Shown piece by piece: positions 1-6,798 of a stretch of 12,207 bases of DNA (its first letter is position 1; the number at the start of each line of letters is the position of its first letter). Source of the DNA: Thermodesulfobacteriota bacterium (GTDB lineage: Bacteria; Desulfobacterota; SM23-61). Below the pieces are notes generated by a model. That model saw only the letters and a program-made list of their open reading frames with translations, was not told the origin of the DNA and made no database searches. The DNA lies in assembly GCA_030018715.1 (NCBI GenBank), contig JASEHN010000043.1, positions 1-12,207 on the forward strand. Reading direction: 5' to 3'. A program made the position numbers and the translations under genes.

Positions 1-107
1 GAGCGGCCTCCCGCCTGAGCCTGGGCATTGATGAGATTTTCCGCACGATCTTAAGAAAAAGTGATCGACGGTCAGAAAGGTATTCTTACCCGCCTCCCTT
101 TTTTTAA
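1..107 (+). CDS. C-terminal fragment of an upstream gene (unidentified)
   Basis: The frame beginning at base 3 is open from the window edge to a TAA at 105-107, giving about 34 residues that start AASRLSLGIDEIFRTI and end in a Pro/Phe tail. The other two forward frames hit stops within the first 32 bases. The amphipathic, Arg-rich first part could be the end of a helical domain, for example a helix-turn-helix of the kind found at the C-terminus of regulators, but I do not recognise a family. A run of T in the last codons makes the final residues low complexity. The fragment is too short to call with certainty. Confidence 0.35.
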   Translation, partial: AASRLSLGIDEIFRTILRKSDRRSERYSYPPPFF

Positions 108-122
108 AACCACTTTTGTTGT

Positions 123-159
123 GCCCCGGGCGGCGGGGCGCTTGGCCCGGATAAATCCG
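123..159. other. Two small hairpins downstream of the partial gene
   Basis: GCCCCG at 123-128 pairs perfectly with CGGGGC at 134-139 across a 5-base loop. A little further on, CGGAT/ATCCG (about 149-160) forms a 5-bp stem with a 2-base loop. Neither is followed by a T-run on the plus strand, so they are not clear intrinsic terminators. The GC-rich block gives way abruptly to AT-rich promoter-like DNA at about 170. Confidence 0.3.
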
Positions 160-212
160 CCGAAGGGAGTTTCTTCATTACAATAAATTGTATTTTTATG
201 CTCATTTTTATG

Positions 213-221
213 TGCTATAAA
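213..221 (+). promoter_or_regulatory. Candidate extended -10 promoter for the alpha/beta hydrolase
   Basis: TGC followed directly by TATAAA (216-221) is an extended -10 element, in a strongly AT-rich stretch about 54 bases before the hydrolase start. The -35 position is poor (TTTTAT at a 17-base spacing), which is typical of extended -10 promoters. This is pattern matching only. Confidence 0.35.
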
Positions 222-274
222 AAAGAATATTTATATATGGCCGAGTCGGAATCTTTTACAAGGGAAAGGATTAA

Positions 275-1051
275 ATGTCCATGCCTGAATACACTCAGAT
301 TGACCAATCCCCCCTTTTAGGATTCCTTTTTTATCCCCGCAGAGACTTCACTCCAAGTCCCCGAGGAACTTTCGATTTTTTTGTGAGCGTGGACGAAGGT
401 ATTTCTGTCCACATCCGATTTTATCATCAGGATAAAAACAATCCCTGGATTTTATTCTTTCACGGCAATGGGGAAGTGGTCAGTGACTACGACGACATCG
501 CCCCTATTTATCACCAGATCGGCGTCAACCTGGCGGTTGCTGATTACCGCGGCTACGGGGCAAGCGGCGGCCGGCCGACATTTACTGCCCTGGTAAAAGA
601 CGCCCATCGCCTTTTCGCGGCAGTGAAAGAAGAACTTTCCCAAAGAAGTTTTCAAGGGGATTTATGGGTCATGGGCAGGTCCATGGGCAGTATTCCCGCC
701 CTTGAACTCGCCTGCCATTACCCGGAGCAGATTCGCGGATTAATCATTGAAAGCGGGTTTGCCAGCGTGACCCGGCTGATCAAACATCTGGGCCTTCCTT
801 ACCGGGGAATCGATCTGGAGCCGATCGAAAAAGAACGCCTGGCGATGATCCGGAAAATTTCTCTGCGTTCCTTAATCATCCACGGAGAATTTGACAATCT
901 CATCCCCCTGCAGGAAGCCCGGGATTTATTCGACTACCTGGGTGCGGCGGAAAAAGAGTTGATCATTATTCCCGGAGCTAATCACAACAGCGTGATGTTT
1001 CTGGGCATGACCCAATATTTGGCAGCGATTCAGAAATTTCTCAAGACTTAA
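275..1051 (+). CDS. Alpha/beta hydrolase (serine hydrolase, BEM46/ABHD13-like)
   Basis: This is a 258-residue single-domain alpha/beta hydrolase. Visible elements are the oxyanion-hole motif HGNG (63-66), the strand-turn DYRGYGASGG (90-99), the nucleophile elbow G-R-S-M-G with Ser136, the acid Asp207 in HGEFDNLIP, and the base His237 in GANHNS. The catalytic triad is therefore complete. Length and motif order fit the BEM46/ABHD13-type 'serine aminopeptidase S33-like' hydrolases, whose physiological esters or amides are mostly unknown. There is no signal peptide or membrane segment, so it is probably cytoplasmic. The ATG at 275 has a purine-rich site (GGGAAAGGA, 262-270) at good spacing; an in-frame ATG two codons later is less well spaced. 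The gene appears monocistronic, with 120 bp before the next gene. The substrate cannot be told from sequence. Confidence 0.9.
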   Translation: MSMPEYTQIDQSPLLGFLFYPRRDFTPSPRGTFDFFVSVDEGISVHIRFYHQDKNNPWILFFHGNGEVVSDYDDIAPIYHQIGVNLAVADYRGYGASGGRPTFTALVKDAHRLFAAVKEELSQRSFQGDLWVMGRSMGSIPALELACHYPEQIRGLIIESGFASVTRLIKHLGLPYRGIDLEPIEKERLAMIRKISLRSLIIHGEFDNLIPLQEARDLFDYLGAAEKELIIIPGANHNSVMFLGMTQYLAAIQKFLKT

Positions 1052-1072
1052 GACTCCCTTAGCCAATGAGCA

Positions 1073-1101
1073 TTGACAAGACTCAATACATTGACTAACC
1101 T
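1073..1101 (+). promoter_or_regulatory. Candidate sigma-70 promoter for the flavodiiron protein
   Basis: A perfect -35 hexamer TTGACA (1073-1078) lies 17 bases before TAACCT (1096-1101), which matches the -10 consensus at only 3 of 6 positions. It would give a 5' leader of about 65 bases before the start at 1172. The -35 is good but the -10 is weak, so this is tentative. Confidence 0.25.
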
Positions 1102-1171
1102 ATTTAACATAGAACTGAAGCTTATTAGCGAACCGCCAAAAATTATTTAAGCGGAAAGAGGAGGGTTCCCC

Positions 1172-2362
1172 ATGGTAACCGAATTGGCTAAAGGCGTTTA
1201 CTGGGTAGGAGTAGTGGATTGGGATCTGAGACATTTTCACGGCCATGAACTATCCACTCATCGGGGGTCAACTTATAATTCATACCTGATCGTCGATGAC
1301 CAGATCGTTCTCGTTGACACGGTCTGGGGACCCTTCCACAATCGGCTTATCGAAAACATCCGGGAAATCGTCGATCCAGCCAAGATCGATATTGTGGTTG
1401 CCAACCACTCCGAAACGGACCATTCCGGTGGTCTTCCGGCGGTCATGGGCCACATTCCCAACGCAACGGTCGTAGTCTCCAGCAAGGGCGAAGAAAGTGT
1501 CGAAGGACACTACCACCAGCCCTGGAAATTCAAAAAGGTGAAAACAGGGGAAAAGATCAACATCGGCAAAAATGACCTGGTCTTTGTTGAAGCCCCAATG
1601 CTTCACTGGCCGGATAGCATGTTCACCTATCTCACCGGCAAGAATATCCTCATGCCCAATGACGCTTTTGGACAGCATTACGCCACCGCCTTTCGCTTCA
1701 ATGATCAGGTCAACCAGGAAGAGCTATTCGAAGAAGCTCTCAAGTATTACGCCAACATCCTTACCCCTTTCAGCACCCTGGTCCTGAAAAAGATCGAGGA
1801 GGTTTTAACCCTTAAGCTTCCGGTGGAAATCATTGCTCCAAGCCACGGGGTCATCTGGCGCAAAGATCCCCTCCAGATCGTGAAAAAGTACCAGGAATGG
1901 GCCGCTCAGGTTCCGCAAAAGTCTGCGGTCATCCTGTATGACACCATGTGGGAGGGAACTCGGCGGATGGCCGAAGCAATCGGGGATGGTCTGGCTGCGG
2001 AAGGAATTCCTTTCCAATTGTTTCACATGGCCGTCTCGGACCGGAATGATGTAGTAGCGGAAATCTTTAAGGCCAAGGCCATTATCATCGGTTCGCCCAC
2101 TTTAAACCAGGGCATTCTGGCAACCCTCGCTCCCATTCTGGAAGACATCAGGGGCCTAAAATTTCAGAACAAGATTGGCGCCGCTTTCGGAACCTATGGC
2201 TGGAGCGGGGAGTCTGTAAAATTAATCGAAGAACACTTCAGCCGCTGTAAGATCCCGGTGGTTGCTCCAGGAGTGCGGGCCAAATGGCAACCAAAACCGG
2301 CAGACCTGGCCGAGTGTGCTAAACTGGGCCGCACCGTTGCCGGGGCCGTGAAGGCGGCGTAG
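1172..2362 (+). CDS. fprA: Flavodiiron protein (FprA / rubredoxin:oxygen oxidoreductase type)
   Basis: This is a 396-residue class A flavodiiron protein with two domains. The N-terminal metallo-beta-lactamase-like domain (about 1-250) carries the whole set of expected diiron ligands: H79-x-E81-x-D83 in NHSETDHSGG, His145, Asp164 and His225. The C-terminal flavodoxin domain (about 252-396) has the FMN phosphate loop at YDTMWEGTRRMA (256-267) and the FMN-contact motifs GSPT (307-310) and YGWSGES (342-348). Family members reduce O2 to water, or NO to N2O, in the cytoplasm of anaerobes and microaerophiles, usually with electrons from rubredoxin. No rubredoxin or NADH:rubredoxin reductase is adjacent or fused, so the donor must be encoded elsewhere. 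The ATG at 1172 has a strong GAGGAGGG site. Whether O2 or NO is the preferred substrate cannot be read from sequence. Confidence 0.96.
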   Translation: MVTELAKGVYWVGVVDWDLRHFHGHELSTHRGSTYNSYLIVDDQIVLVDTVWGPFHNRLIENIREIVDPAKIDIVVANHSETDHSGGLPAVMGHIPNATVVVSSKGEESVEGHYHQPWKFKKVKTGEKINIGKNDLVFVEAPMLHWPDSMFTYLTGKNILMPNDAFGQHYATAFRFNDQVNQEELFEEALKYYANILTPFSTLVLKKIEEVLTLKLPVEIIAPSHGVIWRKDPLQIVKKYQEWAAQVPQKSAVILYDTMWEGTRRMAEAIGDGLAAEGIPFQLFHMAVSDRNDVVAEIFKAKAIIIGSPTLNQGILATLAPILEDIRGLKFQNKIGAAFGTYGWSGESVKLIEEHFSRCKIPVVAPGVRAKWQPKPADLAECAKLGRTVAGAVKAA

Positions 2363-2378
2363 TTTTATTCGTTCGGGA

Positions 2379-2405
2379 CGCAGATTTTCGCAGATAAACG
2401 CAGAT
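2379..2405. repeat. Three CGCAGAT units at exact 10-bp spacing
   Basis: CGCAGAT occurs at 2379-2385, 2389-2395 and 2399-2405, separated by TTT and AAA-type trinucleotides, so the period is exactly 10 bp (one helical turn). It starts 17 bp after the flavodiiron protein stop codon. This kind of short degenerate array looks like a dispersed intergenic repeat; a protein-binding array with one site per turn is the alternative. Confidence 0.6.
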
Positions 2406-2446
2406 AATTATCTTTTAAAGATTCTAAGCTTTTTCCGCGAACCCTT

Positions 2447-2483
2447 CCCCTAACCCCCCTTTTTTAAAGGGGGGATGGGGGAG
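2447..2483. repeat. C-run/G-run palindrome (intergenic palindromic element)
   Basis: CCCCCCTTT (2454-2462) pairs perfectly with AAAGGGGGG (2466-2474) over a 3-base loop, and the outer CCCC and GGGG runs (2447-2450, 2477-2480) extend the stem after a short interruption. It is followed by ATTTTAT rather than a clean T-run. It could help terminate transcription from the flavodiiron gene, but its symmetrical form fits a small palindromic repeat better. Confidence 0.5.
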
Positions 2484-2518
2484 ATTTTATGGGTCATGCT
2501 GGATTACTCTTAATGATA

Positions 2519-2549
2519 ATGACAACTTTCTGTTGCCATTCACTATAAC
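2519..2549 (+). promoter_or_regulatory. Weak candidate promoter for the ABM-fold gene
   Basis: ATGACA (2519-2524, 5 of 6 to the -35 consensus) and TATAAC (2544-2549, 5 of 6 to the -10) are separated by 19 bases, slightly long. It sits 38 bases before the start at 2588. Tentative. Confidence 0.25.
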
Positions 2550-2587
2550 TTGGTGACTCATCCATCAATAAAGAGGAGAGAAAATTT

Positions 2588-2896
2588 ATGATTCACGTAA
2601 TTGCCACTATCGAGCTGGTTGAAGGAAAACGAGATGCTTTTTTAAATAGAGTTCATCAACTTGTGCCTAAGGTACAGGCCGAAACAGGTTGCCTTGAATA
2701 TGGACCGGCCGTGGATGTTCCCACGGGCATTAAAGTCCAAATACCGGTGCGTGAAAATGTGGTTACCATCGTAGAAAAGTGGGCCGATCTAAAAGCTCTG
2801 GAAGCGCACCTCAGCGCGCCTCATATGCTGGAATACAGGGGAGAAGTAAAGAGCATGGTGGTGGGCACCAAACTTCAGGTCCTCCAGCCGGCCTGA
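2588..2896 (+). CDS. ABM-domain protein (putative quinol monooxygenase, YgiN-like)
   Basis: This 102-residue protein matches the size and pattern of the dimeric ferredoxin-like antibiotic biosynthesis monooxygenase (ABM) domain. It has an opening beta strand (IHVIATIELVEGK, 2-14), a helix with the common 'x-E-T-G-C-L-E-Y' turn (31-38), then 'EKWADLKALEAHLSAPHM' (63-80), the helix that usually carries the W..x..LxxH..xPH pattern. Members are cofactor-free and act on quinols or polyketides, or have no known substrate. The stretch 39-58 is longer than in the shortest members. A GAGGAGAG site precedes the ATG at 2588 at good spacing. It is probably monocistronic and converges on the HNH gene. The fold assignment is solid; the reaction is unknown. 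Confidence 0.85.
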   Translation: MIHVIATIELVEGKRDAFLNRVHQLVPKVQAETGCLEYGPAVDVPTGIKVQIPVRENVVTIVEKWADLKALEAHLSAPHMLEYRGEVKSMVVGTKLQVLQPA

Positions 2897-2899
2897 AGG

Positions 2900-2919
2900 G
2901 GCCTTGAATTTTTAAGGTC
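2900..2919. terminator. Possible bidirectional terminator between convergent genes
   Basis: GGCCTT (2900-2905) can pair with AAGGTC (2914-2919), with one wobble, around an AT-rich loop. It lies in the 29-bp gap between the stops of the ABM gene and the HNH gene. The stem is short, so support is weak and mostly positional. Confidence 0.25.
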
Positions 2920-2925
2920 GCCTTC

Positions 2926-3234
2926 CTATCCCTCCTCTTTCCCGAAGGTGTCTTGCAAATACGCATCCCACTCCATGGGGAGCAGATACTTTTTTTTGCT
3001 GTTGCATTCTTTGCAGACAGCGGCCACATTCCCTTTTGCCGTCTTGCCGCCCCTGATGAGCGGAACGATGTGGTCCATGGTCAACTCCGCAGGCGGGAAA
3101 TGGCGCCGGCAATAATGGCATAGTCCCCTGGCCAGGCGCTGGTTCCACCAGCGGGTCTTGCGCAGGGCCTTGGCCTTTTCCCGCTCCTTTTTAATTTCCT
3201 CGGCGCCAAATTGGATGATGAAGGTGTCCTTCAT
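2926..3234 (-). CDS. Small HNH endonuclease domain protein
   Basis: This is a protein of about 102 residues with a complete HNH core. Counting from the ATG, CHYC (Cys39, Cys42) and CKEC (Cys74, Cys77) form the zinc-knuckle pairs, Asp54-His55 (MDHIVP) is the first catalytic pair, and Asn69 and Asn78 complete the H-N-N/HNH motif. The N-terminal 35 residues are Lys/Arg/Glu-rich and probably helical (DNA contact). It resembles the stand-alone HNH nucleases found in many bacteria, some prophage- or restriction-linked, but no phage or restriction partner is visible here. Start choice is uncertain: ATG at 3234 or an in-frame TTG three codons upstream at 3243; neither has a good ribosome site. The target and biological role are unknown. 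Confidence 0.85.
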   Translation of the reverse strand: MKDTFIIQFGAEEIKKEREKAKALRKTRWWNQRLARGLCHYCRRHFPPAELTMDHIVPLIRGGKTAKGNVAAVCKECNSKKKYLLPMEWDAYLQDTFGKEEG

Positions 3235-3313
3235 TTTCCGCAATTCATTAAGAAATTGGTGCTGTTGTTTTTATTATAATATTTTCAGACAATTTCCTTC
3301 CGAAAGTTCCCCA

Positions 3314-3916
3314 TTACGGTTTTTTATCATCAATGATCTTTATCTTCATCTCAATCCTGTCATTGGGATTGTCACGTTTATCCCTCGGTTGGCTGACGAT
3401 CTTGTCGGCCACCTCCATTCCGGAAACAACCTCCCCGAAGACCGTATATTGCTTATTCAGAAACGGAGCATCGGCTACACAGATGAAAAACTGCGAGCCG
3501 GCGCTGTCGGGATCGGCTGCCCGGGCCATGGAAAGAATTCCTCTTTTGTGCGGTTTTTCATTGAATTCGGCCTTAATGGTGTGGCCGGGCCCGCCCATTC
3601 CATGCTTTGAGCGGTCGGGATTTTTAGTGTTGGGGTCTCCCTCCTGGATCATAAACCCGGGGATCACCCGGTGGAAAATCGTTCCGTCATAAAATCCCTT
3701 TTTGGCCTGATCTATAAAATTGCTCACATGATTCGGGGCCACATCGGGGAATAATTTTAGAGTGACGTTTCCATGCTTCGTTTCGATTACCACGCTTGTT
3801 TCTGACATTTTCTTGATCTCCTCCGGGGTGAATTTTTTATCTTTCATTTCGGCAAAGCTATTGGTTACGAACAAAAGTGCCCAAATCAGTGCGATTGTAA
3901 TCTTAAATAATCTCAT
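3314..3916 (-). CDS. Exported cyclophilin-type peptidyl-prolyl cis-trans isomerase
   Basis: This is a 200-residue cyclophilin. Residues 1-22 form a Sec signal peptide (basic MRLFK start, hydrophobic core, NSFA cleavage box), so the enzyme acts outside the cytoplasmic membrane. The fold starts at about 40 (SVVIETKHGNVTLKLFPDVAP). The catalytic Arg is R83 in FHRVIPGF; Q91, S141-Q142-F143-F144 (GSQFF) and L153-N154 line the active site. The position equivalent to the cyclosporin-binding Trp of human cyclophilin A is a Tyr (Y157), as in most bacterial forms. Its role would be proline isomerisation during folding of exported proteins. I chose ATG 3916 because GGGAGG lies 5 bases upstream; an in-frame GTG at 3919 would leave only 2 bases. 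The repeat copy beginning at 3940 lies directly upstream, so it overlaps the promoter region. Confidence 0.94.
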   Translation of the reverse strand: MRLFKITIALIWALLFVTNSFAEMKDKKFTPEEIKKMSETSVVIETKHGNVTLKLFPDVAPNHVSNFIDQAKKGFYDGTIFHRVIPGFMIQEGDPNTKNPDRSKHGMGGPGHTIKAEFNEKPHKRGILSMARAADPDSAGSQFFICVADAPFLNKQYTVFGEVVSGMEVADKIVSQPRDKRDNPNDRIEMKIKIIDDKKP

Positions 3917-3939
3917 CACACCCTCCCAAGGTATTTTTT

Positions 3940-4093
3940 AAATTAGCCACAGAGGACACAGAGATCACAGAGTTTTAAACCAATGATTAAGAAAAAGTAA
4001 AGAATAAGTGTTAAAAGTCTAAAGTGATCCGCCTAAGGTGGACTAAAGTTGAAAAAGGGAATTTCCTATACAATTCAATTATTGCTCATTTTC
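3940..4093. repeat. Direct repeat, copy 1 (left of the catabolic cassette)
   Basis: 3940-4074 matches 7713-7847 in the same orientation with 5 substitutions in 135 bases and no gap. Similarity continues more loosely, with one single-base gap, to 4093/7867. Internally it opens with three CACAGAG units at a 9-bp period (3948, 3957, 3966) and contains the near-palindrome TCCGCC-TAA-GGTGGA (4028-4042). It carries no ORF of note. It lies 24 bp upstream of the cyclophilin start and 41 bp downstream of the M20 gene stop. Confidence 0.95.
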
Positions 4094-4133
4094 TTAATAA
4101 AAGGTAGATGCAATATACAAGGATAGATAATTT

Positions 4134-5387
4134 TTATTGCTCGCCTTTAAAAGCCATACTCACCATCGTATCCGCCAGCACCTGGGCACCTATGGCAGCG
4201 TCTTTGAATCGAATGTCTTCATCCGGGCAATGGCTTTTCCCTGCCAGGCAGGGGATAAAAATAATTCCCGTGGGAATGTTCTGGGTCGGAAAAGTCATGG
4301 CATCGTGGCCGGCGCCGCTCCACATCCGCTGAAAAGGAACTCCCCGCTGGCGGCAGGAAAGTTCGATGGCCTCCATGATTCCCGGATCCATCCTCACCCC
4401 TCCTTTGGTAAGGATGGTCTCCATCCGGGCGTTGCCCGTGGAATAGACGATTTCTTGGATGGTATTTTTAACCGCTTCAAGGGTTGTCTTCTTGATGGAA
4501 CGAAGATCAAGGGCCATTTCCACCTCGCCGGGAATGATATTGATTACACCAGGATGAACCTGAAATTCTCCGATTGTACCTACGATTTCAGGCCCGGCAG
4601 ACCGGACTGCTGCGTTTACGGCCGTTATGATACCGGCTGCCTTTACCAGAGCATCATCGCGAAGGTGCATGGGCGTTGTCCCGGCGTGTCCCGTTTTACC
4701 TTCAACGCGGATTAGATACCGCCCGAGATGAACGATCCCTTCTACGATCCCGATGGGAATGCCCATCGACTCCAGCACTGGTCCCTGCTCAATGTGTACT
4801 TCCAGAAAGGCGCGAAATTCTGAAGGAGAACGGGCTGCCTGGCTTATTTTTTCTACATCCTTCCCCATCCGATTTAAATCCTGGGCCAGAGTGGGTATGT
4901 CGGTCCCTCTGGATCTTTCCATTTCTCCCTCTTGCAATAAATTGAACATCGCCCGGCTGCCGAAAGTCCCGGCGAAATGGCTCCCTTCCTCATCGGTAAA
5001 AACTATCAGTTCCAGAGGGCAAGGAATCAGCGGCCCACTTTCCCGAATGGCCCGCAGGGCCTCGAGGCCGGCGCAAATTCCCAGCGCCCCGTCGAATCTT
5101 CCTCCTTGAGCAACGCTGTCGATGTGCGATCCTGTGGCGATACAGGGTCTATCCTTCGGGCTAACTGCCGGGTTCATCCTGCCAATGATGTTAGCGGCAG
5201 CATCCTCATGAACTTCAAGCCCTGCCTCCCGCATTCGTTCCTTAAACCACTGCCGCGCCGCCAGGTCGGCATCGCTTAAGGCCGTGCGCATTATTCCTCT
5301 GCCCGGGGCTTCCCCGAAACGGGCCAGGTCTAAAAGATCCTGGCGTAACCGGTCTTCCTGTACCTGAACTGTTGAAATACCCATCAT
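4134..5387 (-). CDS. M20-family allantoate / N-carbamoyl-L-amino acid amidohydrolase
   Basis: This 417-residue zinc hydrolase belongs to the M20 subgroup of allantoate amidohydrolase (AllC), N-carbamoyl-L-amino acid hydrolase and beta-ureidopropionase. The metal ligands are present: His88 in GSHIDSV, Asp99 in GGRFDGALG, Glu133/Glu134 in TDEEGS, His198 in LEVHIEQGP and His386 in KSHCPDE. The dimerisation/lid insert is at about 215-330 (GKTGHAGTTPM, DLRS), and SGAGHDAM (357-364) is the family signature. It would hydrolyse a ureido or carbamoyl group, releasing ammonia and CO2. Its start overlaps the stop of the amidohydrolase gene upstream by ATGA, a sign of translational coupling, so the two likely catalyse consecutive steps. 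The two leading Met codons leave the exact start open by one residue. Which of the three substrate classes it uses cannot be decided by eye. Confidence 0.93.
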   Translation of the reverse strand: MMGISTVQVQEDRLRQDLLDLARFGEAPGRGIMRTALSDADLAARQWFKERMREAGLEVHEDAAANIIGRMNPAVSPKDRPCIATGSHIDSVAQGGRFDGALGICAGLEALRAIRESGPLIPCPLELIVFTDEEGSHFAGTFGSRAMFNLLQEGEMERSRGTDIPTLAQDLNRMGKDVEKISQAARSPSEFRAFLEVHIEQGPVLESMGIPIGIVEGIVHLGRYLIRVEGKTGHAGTTPMHLRDDALVKAAGIITAVNAAVRSAGPEIVGTIGEFQVHPGVINIIPGEVEMALDLRSIKKTTLEAVKNTIQEIVYSTGNARMETILTKGGVRMDPGIMEAIELSCRQRGVPFQRMWSGAGHDAMTFPTQNIPTGIIFIPCLAGKSHCPDEDIRFKDAAIGAQVLADTMVSMAFKGEQ

Positions 5388-6751
5388 CCCTCTAAGGCCG
5401 CGATGAATTGCCCACCGCCCGGCTTGGCTGTTATTTTTTTCCCATCGTAGATGACTTGACCTCTCAGGATCGTTTTAACTACCTTGCCTTGAACAGTGAT
5501 TCCTTCATATGGTGTCCATTGCGCCGACGAGCGCATATCGCTGCCCTTAATTGTCCAGCAGATGGTAGGGTCGAGAATAGCAAAGTCGGCATCTGCTCCC
5601 AGAGCAATATGCCCTTTGCGCGGATAAAGTTTAAATCGTCTGGCTGGCTGTTCGCAAAGAACTCGGGCCAGTTGAGCAGGAGAAAACCCCCTGTGGACAA
5701 CCCCTTCACTGAACATTAAAGGGAAGATAGTTTCAACCCCCGGAGCGCCAGAGGCGTTGGCAAATATATCAGGATCCTGTTTCCATTCTATCGGCCAGGG
5801 AGCGTGGTCGGAGGCGACCATGTCAATAAGTCCGCCTTTTAACATCTCCCACATCTCTTCCACGGCATCCGGCGCTCGAAGCGGCGGGTTGATCTTGACC
5901 AATGCTTTCAGCCTGTCCATATCTTCTTCGTTGAAAAGGAGATAATGGGGGCAGGTTTCCGCTGTGACATCTACTCCCTCTTCCCGGAAGCGCCGGAGCC
6001 AATGAACCGAACGCGGATGGCTCACGTGGTAAAGATGAAGGCGGACGCCAGTCCAGTGGGCCAATTCCAGAAGCTTCAAAATCGCCGTTGTCTCGCTTAT
6101 CACTGGCCGGGTTTGGCAATGGGCCTTGGGATAATTTTTTCCTTCCAGACGGTATTTGCGGATCAGGTGAAAGATGATGTCGTCATTCTCCGCGTGAAAT
6201 CCCACCGGAACCCGGCAAGCGGCGATGGCCGGCAATATATCCCATAAATTTCCGTCGGCAATTCGGGGAAACCGCTCCGCATCTGTCTCGAATAAAGAGA
6301 GTTTAAACCCGCAGGCTCCTAATTCCACCAGAGGAAAAATAACACTCAGGGGGCCTTCTTTTTTTAAAGTAGCCAGAAGGGCGACATCTACCATGGCCTC
6401 GTGTCGGATCCGCTCAATCTTTTTCCGGAAAGCTTCGGGAGAAGTGGTTGGGGAACCGGCATCGTAGGGCATTTCGATGAAGGTTGTGACTCCTCCAGCG
6501 GCCGCGGCCGGAGTTGAACCTAAAAAACCCTCCACGCCAGGGATGCTGAAGGAATGAACATGCGCATCCACAATGCCGGGAAAGACAAGAAGTCCGCTGG
6601 CATCGATCGTCGCTTTGGCCAAAGGGTTTTCTTGGGGGCCATACAAACCCACAATCACCCCGTCTTTGACCCCCACGCCCGAGTCATCGGCCACCCCGCT
6701 TTCCAGCACGAGATCCCCTTTAATTAAAAGATCCAGAATATTATGATCCAT
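5384..6751 (-). CDS. Allantoinase/dihydropyrimidinase-like cyclic amidohydrolase
   Basis: This 455-residue member of the amidohydrolase superfamily has a TIM barrel flanked by a small beta domain. The binuclear metal site is complete: His64 and His66 in VDAHVHS, carboxylated Lys150 in GFKLSLF, His186 in GFHAEN, His242 in YHVSHPRS and Asp315 in ASDHAPW. VTAETCPHYL (262-271) is the family hallmark. The C-terminal part (TPYEGITVQGKVVKTILRG, 413-431, then VIYDGK and a Gly-rich GQFI end) resembles AllB-type allantoinases more than D-hydantoinases, though the first-shell residues are shared by both. It opens a cyclic amide ring (allantoin, hydantoin or dihydropyrimidine); the product would feed the overlapping M20 enzyme. 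The ATG at 6751 has a strong site, part of which lies in a perfect hairpin (6757-6773). Confidence 0.92.
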   Translation of the reverse strand: MDHNILDLLIKGDLVLESGVADDSGVGVKDGVIVGLYGPQENPLAKATIDASGLLVFPGIVDAHVHSFSIPGVEGFLGSTPAAAAGGVTTFIEMPYDAGSPTTSPEAFRKKIERIRHEAMVDVALLATLKKEGPLSVIFPLVELGACGFKLSLFETDAERFPRIADGNLWDILPAIAACRVPVGFHAENDDIIFHLIRKYRLEGKNYPKAHCQTRPVISETTAILKLLELAHWTGVRLHLYHVSHPRSVHWLRRFREEGVDVTAETCPHYLLFNEEDMDRLKALVKINPPLRAPDAVEEMWEMLKGGLIDMVASDHAPWPIEWKQDPDIFANASGAPGVETIFPLMFSEGVVHRGFSPAQLARVLCEQPARRFKLYPRKGHIALGADADFAILDPTICWTIKGSDMRSSAQWTPYEGITVQGKVVKTILRGQVIYDGKKITAKPGGGQFIAALEG

Positions 6752-6756
6752 AACTC

Positions 6757-6773
6757 CTCTCCTAACAGGAGAG
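6757..6773 (-). promoter_or_regulatory. Perfect hairpin covering the ribosome site of the amidohydrolase gene
   Basis: CTCTCCT (6757-6763) and AGGAGAG (6767-6773) form a perfect 7-bp stem with a 3-base loop. On the transcribed (minus) strand the 3' arm is AGGAGAG, followed by GAGTT and the ATG at 6751, so the arm contains the Shine-Dalgarno sequence. In mRNA the site would be partly sequestered. It lies in the 47-bp gap after the BKACE gene and could lower or condition translation of the second gene. There is no T-run, so it is not a terminator. Confidence 0.55.
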
Positions 6774-6798
6774 TATAAGATTTAAGCAAGCCATTGGC

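Noticed and set aside
123..139. Intrinsic terminator for the upstream gene
   Set aside because: The stem is good but no T-run follows on the plus strand.
2379..2405. Possible CRISPR-like array
   Set aside because: Units are 7 bp with 3-bp gaps; there are no spacers of useful length and no cas genes.
2489..2548. A 19-codon frame after the C/G palindrome with GGGAG before its ATG
   Set aside because: The apparent ribosome site is just the G-run of the palindrome, and the peptide is very short with no sign of selection.
1172..2896. Oxygen-defence operon of the flavodiiron and ABM-fold genes
   Set aside because: A 225-bp gap with a palindrome and a separate candidate promoter argues for independent transcription, and no rubredoxin partner is present.
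4079..4142. TTATTGCTC at 4079-4087 and again at 4134-4142 as target-site duplication
   Set aside because: Only 46 bp lie between the copies, no inverted ends are present, and a 9-mer repeat in AT-rich DNA can arise by chance.
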